Assembly (NCBI GenBank): GCA_016271365.2
Contig: CM028132.1
Location: 585,225,001 to 585,289,000, forward strand
DNA from: Neoceratodus forsteri
Taxonomy: Eukaryota > Chordata > Ceratodontiformes > Ceratodontidae
DNA length: 64,000 nucleotides
Direction of reading: 5' to 3'
Shown here: one piece after another, positions 34,131 through 45,229 of the stretch
Position numbering within the stretch: position 1 is the stretch's first letter
Layout: the number at the start of each line of letters is the position of its first letter
The notes under the pieces: model-generated
Told to the model about the DNA's origin: nothing
The model's input: the letters and a program-made list of their open reading frames with translations, nothing else
Databases searched by the model: none
Made by a program: the position numbers and the translations under genes

Positions 34131-36412
34131 ACAACCATATTCATGTCACCCACCCATCACACTGTTTCCAAAGCAGTAACATCTGTTTTCTAGGAACGGA
34201 ATCATATTCTATACAATATATGGACTGTAGTTGTTTTTGAATAAAACCACATAAGTCACTTTGTCTCCAGTATTGCTGTTGCAAAATCCACCAACATCAT
34301 GCCTGCCAAATAAAAAATTTACCATATACCAAATAAAACTCTAAGGCCCGGATATTCAAAGGAGTTGCACCTGGCACAACAGGGTTGACCATGTGCAACC
34401 CCCCAATGTGCCCCGGCGTGATATTCAAAGAGACAGACTGTGTGGCACAACCACCAATGCACGGGGGTGCATTGGTAATGTATGCAGCATAGATGCAGGG
34501 GGCGTGCCCATGCATATGCGGCACATCCCAATATTCAGCCCAGGATGTGTGGCACATATGCGGGTGCAACCCTGTACTGCGCTGCACAGGGGGGCTCAAA
34601 GTTGTGCACCAAAAAAGCAGGAACAAGTCCAAGCCACCCACAGGCAGGCTGCTGAATTGCATGGTGCAACACAGCAGCCAGCAGCCGTGGGTGGCTACCC
34701 GCCCACCCAGAACACCCCTGCTGGGCACACAGACCTCCCTGGTGGTCCAGTGGACCCCCCCCTTCACCTGATCAATGGCATGTGTAATATTAAGGATCCC
34801 TGGTGGCCCAGTGGTAGGCCCCCTTCACCCAATCCTGTGCTGCTGTACACAGAAAGCGTTACCTGGTGGTCCAGTGGTACCCCTCTCCCCACCCACCCAC
34901 AGAGGTCCCTTGTCACCCAGACCCCCCATCATCAGCAGGCAGCAGCACCCCACCCACATGCCGCCTGGCCACCCACCGAATGACACCGTACAGTACGATC
35001 TGTATGCCCATTGGTTCACTGCATGGACCAATGGGCATGCAGACCATACTGTACTACACAGGCCTGATATTTGAATGAACGTGTTCATGCACAAATTGGG
35101 CCTGTGTAGTACAGTATGGTCTGCATATCCGCTGGTCCGGTGTGTACAGATTGTATTGTATGCTTGTCATTTACGGCAGCATGCGGGCGGGTGCTGCTGC
35201 CCGCCAATGACATGGGGGTGCTGGGTGGCGGGGACCCTGTGGGTGGTGGGGAGGGGGACCACTGGACCAACAGGTAACTCTTTCTGTGTACAGCAGCCCA
35301 TGATCGGGTGAAGGGGGCTTACCACTGACTCCAGGGATCCTTAATATTAACATAGCCCAATGACGGGCAAGGGGCTACCACTGGACCACCAGGGATCCTT
35401 AATATTGCACAAGCCCATGATTGGGCAAATGGGATCGGGGGCTGCATTGGCACTACAGGGTGTCAATCCCCAATGGCTGCAGCTTGGCAAAGCACCAGGT
35501 GCAATTCACCAGGGATCAGCACATCACATGCAAATGGTGCCATAATGACATGCAAATGGCCCCATTTGCACCTTGCATGCATAATTGCCCCATTTGCATG
35601 CCCCAGGTTGAATATCGTGGGTGATGCACCTAGCGCAACTGCACTTGTGCTGGCGCATTCCTCTGCTCCATTTTTGTGTCTTGCACTGGTGCCACTGCAC
35701 CATGCACAGTTGTGTGCCACATTCAATGGTGCTGGGCCATATTCAATTGTGTTGGGCCATGGCGCAGCACCACTGAATATCACCTGGTCCATGCCCTGGT
35801 GCAACCCTGTTGTGAAGTGCCCAGGCTTGCACCACTGCCCAGCGTAGTCTGAATATCTGGGCCTAAGAGTACTTGGATAATATAGTTTCCAGATCCAAGA
35901 GTATATATCTAGAGAATCAATACATCATATGTCAACTTAAATTCTGGACCACCCACCTGCAAGTCTGTATGTTCCCAAGAGGTAACAATAAATGGGCAGG
36001 TAAGGAATAGGTGCTAATGTATCTCCAAAACTCAGTTACAAGTGTCCCTAGGGACAGCAACATTCAGTAACCTGCTTATGCTTATGTGTATCTCAGACTC
36101 CTATTCTCCCATGGCATGTGAGCCACACAGTGTCCCACATTTGTTGAGGGAGTCTAGCAACAGTTAACTGCCTCAGAGTATCAGAAGTCATCTGTTATCA
36201 AGCCATGATGGAAAACTAAAGAGTCTGTGAAAAAGGTGCCCATAATAAAACTGTACAGGCTTTTCTTGTTTAGGGTCATAAAATGTTCCAGTGGTAACTT
36301 CCACAGTTTTACTTTCTTTAAAGCTGACTCAGCATATTTTGGAGTCTGAATCCATTTTAATTTAAGGTAAAAATTCCAATTTTCTTTCCAAAGTAATGAA
36401 ATTGGATCAAAT
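34130..36412 (-). pseudogene. Tx1-like ORF2 C-terminus, split by a Harbinger-like insert
   Basis: The first piece (36,412-35,867) reads 'FDPISLLWKENWNFYLKLKW' and 'KLPLEHFMTLNKKSLYSFIM'. After removing the insert at 34,345-35,863 and one TAA, codons join as 'QVLLEFYLVYGKFF', an uninterrupted frame across the scar. That supports both the insertion limits and the identity of the host element. The frame ends near 34,135. Confidence 0.65.
34345..35863. mobile_element. Harbinger-like palindromic element, 1.5 kb
   Basis: The ends GGCCCGGATATTCA and, on the complement, GGCCCAGATATTCA are flanked by TAA (34342-34344 and 35864-35866). GG-C-rich termini with TWA target duplications are typical of PIF/Harbinger. 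The inner half is a long inverted repeat (about 34,766-35,075 against 35,097-35,403) centred near 35,086, with 'ccatactgtactacacaggc' on the left and its complement at 35,102-35,121. 'gatattca' motifs recur in the outer arms. It is much more GC-rich than its host LINE. No transposase is found; the 196-codon and other frames are composition effects. Confidence 0.75.
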
Positions 36413-36422
36413 CATTCTTGAA

Positions 36423-37925
36423 GTGGGGGCGCTGTTGAGCTGAGAGTAACGCATGCACAAACATTTAGAGCTCCGCGATTGAGATTCTGAAAACTCATTC
36501 AAATAAACCTTTAGATAAAAGAGTTTTCAGAGAAGCACTAATGAACGGTGAATGGAGTTCTCAGAGAGCATAATGGAAAAATGTATTTCCCCTAAGTAAT
36601 CGGGAGAGGTGCTTCAGCACGAGGGCCTGTCGACTCTATCACGGTTGCTGGAGCAGGGAGCTCTCCTGTAACACTGTCATACTCAGAAGTGAGTGTGAAC
36701 CCTAAAGCACCACGCAAACCAACTTTGGCCTCAATACAAAATCTCTTGGTTGAGTTCCGAGCCGAAGTTAGGCTTTCTTCAGTACGTATTGAGTATTCAT
36801 TAGCGGAGATAATCTCTCGTTGTTATGCGACTGAAGCTAGAGTTGAATCCACAGAACAAGCCATTAAAAAACAACGAGACTGAGATTAAAGCTATAGCAT
36901 CAAGGACTTTAACACTGGAAGGAGTGGTGAATGCTTCACTGCATGAACAGCTGTCTCAATCATCTAGAATGGAGCGACTCGAAAATAATGCTTTAAAAAG
37001 AAATCTGAGATTAATCTGCTTTCTTGTAAATGTCCCAACTGCAGAGCTTAAAGAAGAAGTGGAGTGAGCTCTTACCTTGGTGTTTTCTATCGAGCCCGTA
37101 TTAATATCGGAGTCAATATTTTACCCTTCTTCACGTCAAGCAAAGGAATCAGCTGCAGAGTCCCAGAAAGCAAGGTACATTATTTTGACATTTAATACTT
37201 TGGTGGAGCAGAATAAATTGCTTCAAATGACTAGACTGTGGAAAGAATGTATCTATGAGGGTCAACGCTTTCATTTGTATCCTGACTTTTGCTTGCAGAC
37301 TCAACGCCGATGTAAGAGATTTCTCCCAGTACTTTCAGAGTTTACAGCTGCTGGGTTGCTGCCTGCTTTATTAGAACATGCACATTTGTGGGTACAGTTT
37401 CAGGGAAAAAACGCAATTTTTTGATGATACTAATACAGCTCGAGCTTTTTTTGAGAAAAATTTTAAGATTCCTGAAGATATAGGATCTGAATTTGAGAAA
37501 GAAGAAGTTGATCTCACGGAGTACCACCCTGTATAAATGACTTGATCTGGACTTTTTGAGTTATATAGTAATTAGGTTTTCTTTTCTGGCACTAACTTGA
37601 AAATAGGGCTACGGGGAGAGGGTTTGTTTTCTTTTGGATAAAGGCATTGTAATCTTAACTTTTTATAATACCTGAAGTGGGATGATATAAGCTTGGAACA
37701 CATTTGAATTAACTATTAGAATAACATATTATATAAGCTCTGGGATTTTCTTATCATTTTTCCTCTTTTAACCCCCCTAAAGATATTACAAATATTTTCT
37801 TTTTGTGCTTTATTCAGTTAAATTCTTAATGCAATTACACCTTAATGTTTTCTTCTCTAAGTGTAACTGAATGTAATCTGATTTTTTCTTAAAGAATAAA
37901 AATAAAGTACAGAAAAAAAGAAAAA
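36423..37925 (+). mobile_element. L1 element containing ORF1 but no ORF2 (HAL1-like)
   Basis: Bounded by a 10-bp duplication with one mismatch, CATTCTTGAA (36413-36422) and CATACTTGAA (37926-37935). The 3' end is 'gaataaaaataaagtacag' plus an A-rich tail. The insert has a 5' UTR of about 265 bp, an ORF1 of about 850 bp and about 385 bp of 3' sequence, with no trace of endonuclease or RT. Its size and content parallel mammalian half-L1 (HAL1) elements. Alternatively it could be a full L1 that lost ORF2 by internal deletion, or recombination during reverse transcription. Confidence 0.75.
36689..37536 (+). pseudogene. L1 ORF1 protein (coiled coil, RRM, CTD), two lesions
   Basis: ORF1 encodes the trimeric RNA-binding chaperone of L1. 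From the start there is a short N-tail, a coiled-coil region (36,740-37,000), the conserved 'SRMERLENNALKRNLRLICF' junction (36,960-37,020), an RRM-like part with 'SAAESQKARYIILTF', and the C-terminal domain with 'YPDFCLQTQRRCKRFLPVL', then 'TAAGLLPALLEHAHLWVQFQ' and 'NTARAFFEKNFKIP'. It is broken by one frameshift in the A-run near 36,865 and one stop (TGA at 37,065). The rest is intact to the stop after 'EYHPV', so the insertion looks fairly young. Confidence 0.85.
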
Positions 37926-38039
37926 CATACTTGAACTTACAATCACCAAAGTACATCCTTTGCGGAAAATGAAATCGTAACTGTAGCAGAAAAAAAAACA
38001 AAGAGTGAAACAAGACTGCCAGATTTACCACAGCAAGAT

Positions 38040-40010
38040 CTCCTTTGTTAACATGAGGGCATGTAACATTTCTTCAGATGGGATTAAGCCAGCTTCCCCA
38101 TAAGGCTTGAAAGAAAATACTGTAAAACTGGGTCTCAAGATCGTATGTGGGAGGAAGAACATAACTAAGATTTAGGAATAATGGCAATAGCAAGGTGTTT
38201 ATTAAATACACTCGCTTCCGCTTAGAAATTTGCATAGATTTCCACATATTAACTCTCTTCTCCCCCCCCTCCTTAATAGTATCTTGCCAGTTTACTTTAT
38301 CCATTGCAAACATACCAAACTTAGCATCTAACATTTTAATTTCTTATTCCACAACTGGAACCCTGCCTATAGTCTGCAAACCCAGATTCCTGCAAGAACC
38401 TAAACAGAAAGTCTTTACATTTATCCACATTTATCCTAGCTCCCGACACAGCAGAACAGTGATGTACCAAGGAGAGGGCCTCCTGACAAGACTACAAACT
38501 TTTGGCATATAAGCAAAGGACATCTGCGTAGGCCGAGACTTTCACCTGTGGGGTTTTAGCAGTAACAGAAAGTACCTGTACTACCTGTGACTGAACAATC
38601 CTACAAACTAAGATATCAATACCAAAGACGTACAATAGAGGACGGCTTAGCATGCACCCCTGATGTACCCCCAATGCTGTACCTATTCTAGGGCCCACCA
38701 TCCCATTAATCAAGGGAAACAAATGTGCCTGTCTTTACAACAGTTGAATCCACTGTATAAATATCAGGAGTAAAGCATGAAAAGATAGTGTCCAAAATAA
38801 AAAGTCATGCAAGACTCTTTTGAAGACCTTTCCTTGATCAAGCATCAGCAGAAACCCATCTAATTTATGTAACTAGCCATGAACCACAATTTCCCTCACC
38901 TGCATAAGACTATCCATTACGGATCATTCAGGTATTGCACATATCTGTTTAAGTGCTGTCAGTTTACCTGCAAGTGCCCTAGTCGTTGTCACAGGATTTT
39001 TGTAAAAATCTTTATGTCAGCATTCAAAATAGAAATTGGTGGCCGGCCCAGTGGCATGGAGGGCTGAGGCATCATGCCTTACCTTCTGCCATGCCGGCAA
39101 CCCATGTTCGTGGTGCGAGCGGGCCGCTGGGGGTCAACTGGGGAGGGAGGGAGAGGATCGAGCATCCGGAGGACAGCTCTCCTCTCCCAGGAAGGGGTTG
39201 GGACTGAGTCCGCTGCATGTCTGACCCCTAGCGGAGGCTGGGGGTTGGCTCCAGTGACTCACATGCAGGGGACAGTTACAGGGCAGGCACCCAGCGTGTT
39301 GCATGTGGGAGCATGTGCGGCTTGGCCACTGGTGTCATTGCACATCGCTGTGCCATCCTGGCGGGGGGAGAAAAATGGAAAATGGCCCCTTGGCAGGATG
39401 ATTACCAGATGCTGCAGGCCCCACTCCCGTGAAAGGCAGCAGCTGCCCCCTGCACCAGATCCATTCTAGTAGGTTGACGGATCCCTGCCACCCCACCACA
39501 GGGGAGCAAGCCATGGAGGTAAGTGGAGGGGTAATGCTGTGAGCAGGAGACTGGGCTGGGCACCCTGACAGGAGGGAGCGCTGTAGAGGATGAGGAGCTA
39601 AAAGAGATTAACAGCAAAAATAAAAAAAAATAGAAATTGGTCTCCAGTTACTCAGTTCAAGTCTTTCTATCCCCTTTTTTGTATAGGAGCTGTAGAAGAG
39701 CTTGTGCGTGTTGCATATAAGTCATGGTTGTCAAAGTCTACAATGTGTCATTGAAGATGTCTGTTAAATAGGATTTTAAAAAACTAGAGAAAGACTTATA
39801 AAATGCTGCACTCAGGCCATCAGGCCCAGGTGCGACATTACATCATAAGGTCTTTACTGTGGACAAAACTTCAGCTGAGGAAATAGGAATGACCAAGCTT
39901 GCCTTTTCTGCAGCAGTCAGGGGAGGCCATGCATTCCTGTGAAAGAAATACTTCAGTCTCCTCATCAGCATGTAGAGGGACTCCAAACCAGGAGTCCTGG
40001 CAGTCATTCA
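38040..40010 (-). pseudogene. Tx1-like ORF2 reverse transcriptase
   Basis: Near 39,830 the minus strand reads 'CNVAPGPDGLSAAFYKSF' (the SPGPDG block). Near 38,640 it reads 'GVHQGCMLSRPLLYVFGIDI' (the RQGCPLSPLL block) and at about 38,545 'KVSAYADVLCLYA', in which one Asp of YADD is missing, consistent with a 3-bp deletion. After it come 'FFQALWGSWLNPI' and 'LAVVNLAVLFHSLF', the L1/Tx1 WG block. A 586-bp SINE (39,041-39,626) interrupts it. It is dead because of the catalytic deletion and stops. Confidence 0.75.
39041..39626 (+). repeat. Long tRNA-like SINE, family A, copy 2 (586 bp)
   Basis: Flanked by a perfect 15-bp duplication AAAATAGAAATTGGT (39026-39040 and 39627-39641). It starts 'ggccggcccagtggcatgga', has 'caacccatgttcgtgg' as a degenerate B box, then 'ggggtcaactggggaggg' and 'gacagctctcctctccc', and ends in an A-rich tail. 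A 15-bp duplication with a poly-A tail is the signature of L1-driven insertion. The interior is GC-rich, with a 200-bp 3' part not seen in copy 3. It interrupts the Tx1-like RT. Confidence 0.85.
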
Positions 40011-40322
40011 GAAACAGAATGCAGTATGCCCTGCATATTAGTTAGCAGTTGGACATGCCTGTCACTTACAGCTGTAAATACCATATTATGCACTCTATCC
40101 TGACAACCCTTAGAGACATCTTTAGACACTGTCCTGCCATGAGTCCCTAAAGTATGCTCTGCTTTTAAAAATGTGGCTCTATCATACAGAAACTTTTGCA
40201 TTTCCTCATGACCTTTTTAATAGAAAGTATTTGATCTTTGAATGATGCACCTTCATATTTTGACATGAAATGAGGCAAAATAAATGTACCCATAACTGGA
40301 GGAACTTAAAATAATCTGCCTT

Positions 40323-41258
40323 CTATTTACATTTTCTTAACCATTGGAACAGTCGTTTGATAACTGACTTTGTGTCCACCCACCAATGTACCAGGGAGTC
40401 ACAACAAGCAGCCACTGATGCCCCAGCCTTTGCGCAACTCCTCCTCCTCCTGTAAGTGAACTGCAGTGTCATCAAGAGCTGAATTACTGATCCTCCAATA
40501 CCCTTTGCCATCCCCACCTGCAGACCCCCAACAGGTTCATACCTTAAAATGATCTGAGGTAACCACAACTACCTTGCTAGCCTTCAAAACGCTCCAAGAG
40601 GAGGAAAGAAAAACAAAATCAAAATCAATCCATGACAAGAGAGATCCCCTATGATATGTATGCCCCCCCAAGTCATGTAATGATCAAAACAAATCAGCAG
40701 ATTTGCTGTTTGAATCATCTGCTTCAAGAAGTTAGTATGACAACAGTTTCCTGTTCTACCTGATTTATCTTTCAGAGCTAAGGGACAATTAAAATCAGCA
40801 CCCAAAATCAACCATCTAGAAGTATGTAAAAGCGTTTGCAGTGAACGAAATAAAGTGACTGTTGTGGTGTTTATTTGAGGGGCGTAGACCACACCAATCC
40901 AAAAAAGATGTTCCTGATTGAACATATCCAGTACCAAAGCCCTCCCTGGCTCTACATCCATAGCTTTTTGAATTTTGAAATCTTGTGACTTAAACAATAT
41001 CACAACCCCACAGCAGGGTTCCTCACCTAAGGACTATATAGTAGGTACCAAAGGCCATGCTTTTTGTGCATTATGAGTATCAGTATTGGTTTTTAGCCTC
41101 ACGTCTTGCAATAAGAAAATGTGAGCCTGCAAATGATCTAAATAGGATAAAGTGATCAGTCGCCTCTTCTGATTCTTTATGCTGTTAACATTTAAAGAAA
41201 CAATAGTGCTGTTAGCAAAATAACTTATTTCCAAGAGAAAAGTACTCCTATAGGACAT
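40323..41258 (-). pseudogene. Tx1-like ORF2 endonuclease
   Basis: It starts with 'VSLNVNSIKNQKRRLITLSY' followed by 'HLQAHIFLLQDVRLK', where family members have LQETxL. The catalytic Glu is therefore Asp here. Further on are 'LFWIGVVYAPQINTT' (VYAP motif), 'SRWLILGADFNCPL' (GDFN region) and a decayed SRID-like box 'SCHGLILIL'. It is split into three frames by shifts near 41,010 and 40,580. The domain would nick target DNA. Confidence 0.75.
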
Positions 41259-41548
41259 TTAAACAGGCTTTTTCTTGCTAGTCCATTTCTTTTTGACAAC
41301 CATTGATTGGTCTCCATCCCCATCCAAAACATCCCGATGTGAAGAGGCCACAGATGAGGGTTCCGAATCCCCATCCTCTTCTTCTGTGTGTTCCTGCAAA
41401 ACCACAAAAGCATTTCTGGTCTCTGTGGAGTCTGTCTTCACTATCTTCAGTTCAGGGTGATTTCTTGTGGATCTTCTCTTTCCCCCTACCACCTGAAATG
41501 TATCCAGTGGGGCTGGGGAAGGGGCATTAATAAAGAGTGATTAAGTTC

Positions 41549-42370
41549 TTATATAGGGTGGCTGTCCTGACTGCCTTGTAAGGGGTTCACAGGAGTCAAA
41601 GCAAGAGCATTCTTGAGAATGGTGGTTCCTACAGGGTCTCCCAAAGGTCCTGGAGCTGCAGTACCAGTGCCAGGGGCCTTGAACTGCCATGTAGAACTAC
41701 TGGGAGCAGCAGTCTTGGTGAAGTCATGAGATTGTTGTTCCCAATTTATTTTATTTTGTGCCTGATGGACCATGTCCACTTTGTCATAAAAGGTCCCCTT
41801 TTTGTGGACAGCCCATGGGAATTTCAAATATAGATGACCAGTGTTCTCACTTAAGTTACACTTCATTGAATTGCAGTAAAACATACTAGAATGTCCGGAT
41901 TGGAGGTAGAAACTACAGACTACTGCATCACAAACATTATTCAAAGGTGACAAAGACCCACACTTGCGACAAGTTTTTGATTGCCCAGAATAAAAACAAA
42001 ATCCACAGTCCTGACCAGCACAGAAACTGCTGGTGAGATGTTTCATGCGATGCTCAGAGGTTTGCAACTTAACCCTAATCTTCCAGCCCCCAGTACAAAT
42101 ATCTTCAGAGTCCAGGATGGGTACAAGCCTGTCAATCACATCTGCTCTTTGCTTCATCCAGAACAGCATATCAGATATATTTACCCACTCATTCCTGAAC
42201 AGAATAGTTATGTTCTTTACCGCCTGTTTTGTGAATGGAATTTCCAAAAATGGGGACCACAGAGAGGAATTTATCATTTGTTGAAATGTCTTCCAAAACC
42301 TATAAGCTGAGGGGTGTTGAAACTCACATTAAACTGGGTACTGCCAGAGATGTGAAGAAGGGCAAAAATA
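41549..42370 (-). pseudogene. Tx1-like ORF1 (zinc-knuckle RNA-binding protein)
   Basis: A 242-codon open frame with an N-terminal 'FLEIPFTKQAVKNITILFRN' region, a Cys-rich middle ('CFYSGQSKTCRKCGSLSPL' and 'CDAVVCSFYLQSGHSS', two degenerate CCHC-like knuckles) and a Pro/Ala/Ser-rich C-terminus. In Tx1-type LINEs ORF1 binds the element RNA. Several expected zinc ligands are replaced. The upstream N-terminal part lies beyond a SINE insertion at 42,812-43,186 and is broken by stops. Confidence 0.6.
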
Positions 42371-42811
42371 TCCATGGCCAGAAATTGTAAGGATTTTTTG
42401 AGCAAGCATTTAGCAACATACACACGATCAAGTGGTTCTTCTAATCACCCAGTGTATTTTAGGTGGACCGCATTCCTCCATTTAGCCAGAGCACCCAGGT
42501 TGGTGAACAAGTCTGACATTCTAAAAGAGCCTTTGTATTATCCTTGTCCAACTATCTCAGGACATTTAGTGCAGGGCCAGCACGAGTAGTGCCAGAGACG
42601 GGGGGGGATGGGGAAGGGGAACCTGCAGAGTGACTTAAATTCCCCTCCACTACCAGAGGAGTGAGTAATGTAGAAGTGCCAGTCTTCATTTCCTCTGTAA
42701 TATCAGCTCATGTCACAGGCTGTCTTTCTGTAGTACAGACATTCACTAGAGTGTCATTGTGCTCCATTTGTAGTACAGCGAACACAGGAGCTTCAGAAAT
42801 CAATGACTGTA

Positions 42812-43186
42812 GCTTACCTAGTGGTGCAGAGGGCTGAAGTGCTGGATCCCTTACCTTGTGTCATGCCAGTGACCCAGGTTCAGGAGTGACCTAGGGTCAT
42901 CAGAGAGCCAGCACGGGGGGGGCAAGACTTAGCAGCTAAAAGGCAGGTCTTCTCTCTGGGGAGGTTGCCCCCCCTGTAGTTCCACTCCCATTGGGTGGAG
43001 GTCTGATGGGTAGCGTAGGTGGGAGGGGTTAGTGGCAACTGCCAGAGGATGGGGTGGAAGGGGCTGAGCCGGCACCCAGAGTACATGTATACTTCCATGT
43101 GCACGCACTGCCACAACTGCGGGGGTCCCGGGTTGGGGAGAAAATGGGGAAAAGTTCAAAAATTGTATATATGAAAAAAATAAATA
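42812..43186 (+). repeat. Long tRNA-like SINE, family A, copy 3 (375 bp)
   Basis: Flanked by AATGACTGTA (42802-42811) and AATGATTGTA (43187-43196). It starts 'gcttacctagtggtgcagag', has 'gacccaggttcaggagtgac', 'ggggctgagccggcaccca' near 43,060 and the tail 'gaaaaaaataaat'. It matches copies 1 and 2 in block order. It lies in the 5' part of the Tx1-like element. Confidence 0.8.
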
Positions 43187-44501
43187 AATGATTGTATGTG
43201 TCTCACAAAAGGGTCAGGCAGACTTACACTGGGAACAAGTACAACCATTCCAGACCCCCTGCTATCAGTGCAGACCTGTACCTCTGGGGTCGAAGTCAGC
43301 AAACTGACTTGAGGGACTGCTATGTGGGTTTGAGACACAGGGAAACAGGGCAAAGGTGCATGTGCATGGAAAGCCTCCTTCTGAGCACCCACTTTAGAAA
43401 TGGGTGCTTAAGGATTTGTATAATTGCAGCATTGAATTCACTGCTATTTGCAGTAATACCTGCATACACAACTGACCCTGCCTAAACTGTTTTAGCCAAG
43501 ACTCCTGACCTAGGCATTGCCATAGCTCCCAAACATTCTGACATGGCTGACTCTACAAGCTGGGCAGCATTCCCATCACAGTATGACAGAATAGGCTTTT
43601 AATAGAAACAGAGCCTGATGGCTCTGTACTGCCAACAGCTATCAACATGATGTTCTTTGCAGAAGGAGCTGCCCCAGCCTCCTACCAGGTACCATCCAGA
43701 GAACGACTCTAGCCCACCACAGTTGGGGCTGCTTCCAGAGACCAAGGAGCCCCCTTTGTAGCTGCCAATGGGGAAGCCCATTGTTCAGGAATTTTCAGAG
43801 CACCCTCTGAACAAGCAACTGACATTGGATGCACTGCATGAGACCCAAGAGAAGGATCCTTTGAGTCAGAGTTGAAGGCGGTTTCCACCAACTCTGACCA
43901 AACAATAAAAGAAATGCCTGAAAAGTGCTGTGTCTTCTGCAGGTAACAACATAAGGCACTCAAGCTCATCTGCCTCTTCTCACCACCATCTTACTCATGG
44001 AATCCAGCCCACTGGAATCCCACCATGCCAATCCAGGTAACCGCAGAGCAGTATTTTCAGTGTCTTTTAGTTCTTGTCCAGTAACCAAATTACTACCGAA
44101 ACATCTTGCATTACTTTAGTCAGAACATCATGTACCAAATCCTCCAATGTCTCCATGAAACTCGTGAAAAGGACACAGTAAGCACCCTCATGTGGGATGG
44201 GGCTATCCACTCCCACATCTCCACCTCCCGAATCTGCAATTCGGGCAACTACTTACTAACAGCTCATTCCCCCTACTGGAAGAGTACAGGAATTTCCCCC
44301 AGTGTCATAGCCAACATTGTCCCTGTCAATAAAACAGATTCATATACCCCCATCCCCCAAGGACACACCTGGAAACAAACTATCATAGCTTACTGTACCT
44401 TTCTAGGTCACATGTTACAAACAAATAAACTCTAGTAATACAGATCCTATACGGGGCAATCAGTCAGTCTGACATCAGTGCTGGGCGTGGTCTTAGAATG
44501 T

Positions 44502-45215
44502 CCAATGCCCTTTGGGGTATCCCATGCCTCATAGCTTTTGCACTAAGGTTCTTTGTCTTTTAGCTTGCTCTTTTGGGGGGCTCACCATGACTCAAACCCG
44601 TAAGACAAACTTAGGGTAGTTGGTTCCTTTTCCCTGGGGTGTCATACAGACAAGGCACACTGAGGAGTCCTGGGTAGGACGAAACATGTGCCTGTATCTT
44701 CTGTTTGCACCCTTTGCAGATTGTGTGAGAGGCCCTTTGGCACCATGCATTCCTGCTTAAAGCTGAACCAGCCAAAAATGTGATGGTGATTTGCATATAC
44801 AGCCCATGATGCTTTGCATTATGGGGGCATATGTGATTTTGAATTTCTTTGAAACTTGGCTTTATGGCCAATGGCCTTTGGGGTAAGCCTTCCCTCAGTC
44901 CTTTTGCACTAAGGTTCTTTGTCTTTTGGCTTTTTGTTTTTTGGGGGCTCACCATGACCCAAACCCATAAGACCAACTTAGAGTAGCATGTTTATTTGCC
45001 CTGGGGTGTCATACAAATGAGGCACACTGGTGAGTCCTGGTCAGGATGAAACATGTGTCTGTGTCTTCTGTTTGCACCTTTTGCAGATTGTGTGAGAGAC
45101 CCTTTGGCACCATGCATTCCTGCATAAAGCTGAACCCGTAAAAAATGTCATGGTAATTTGCATATGTAGCTCATGATGCTTTGCATTATGGGGCATGTGT
45201 AATTTTGCAGGTCTT
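44502..45215. repeat. Tandem duplication, two units of about 367 bp
   Basis: Unit 1 starts near 44,502 ('ccaatgccctttggggta') and unit 2 near 44,869 ('ccaatggcctttggggta'). Shared blocks in the same order include 'tttgcactaaggttctttgt', 'ctggggtgtcatacaaatga' and its variant, 'cttctgtttgcacc', 'tttggcaccatgcattcctg' and 'catgatgctttgcattatgg'. Identity is about 85-90% by eye. The unit is unassigned. It may be part of a satellite or of a transposon terminus. A 121-codon minus frame is incidental. Confidence 0.85.
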
Positions 45216-45229
45216 GGAATTAACTTATC

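Larger units (their letters stand above)
33613..44000 (-). mobile_element. Tx1-like LINE, near full length, split by four insertions
   Basis: Collinear minus-strand parts are: 5' region and ORF1 (about 44.0-41.5 kb), endonuclease (41.26-40.3), RT (40.0-38.0), the C-terminal part (36.4-35.9 and 34.34-34.1) and a 3' UTR ending at about 33,613 with 'taaacttctcctactcttct'. Removing the inserts at 34,345-35,863, 36,423-37,925, 39,041-39,626 and 42,812-43,186 leaves about 6.4 kb, close to the size of Tx1-group LINEs. Two-ORF structure, a zinc-knuckle ORF1 and the phrase 'VSLNVNSIKNQKRRLITLSY' at the start of the endonuclease fit the Tx1 group of L1. The 5' limit is uncertain (44.0-44.43 kb). All ORFs are broken. 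Confidence 0.75.

Noticed and set aside
34393..34983. 196-codon proline/histidine-rich frame
   Set aside because: It lies within the GC-rich Harbinger-like palindrome, and overlapping frames of similar length exist on both strands, so composition explains it.
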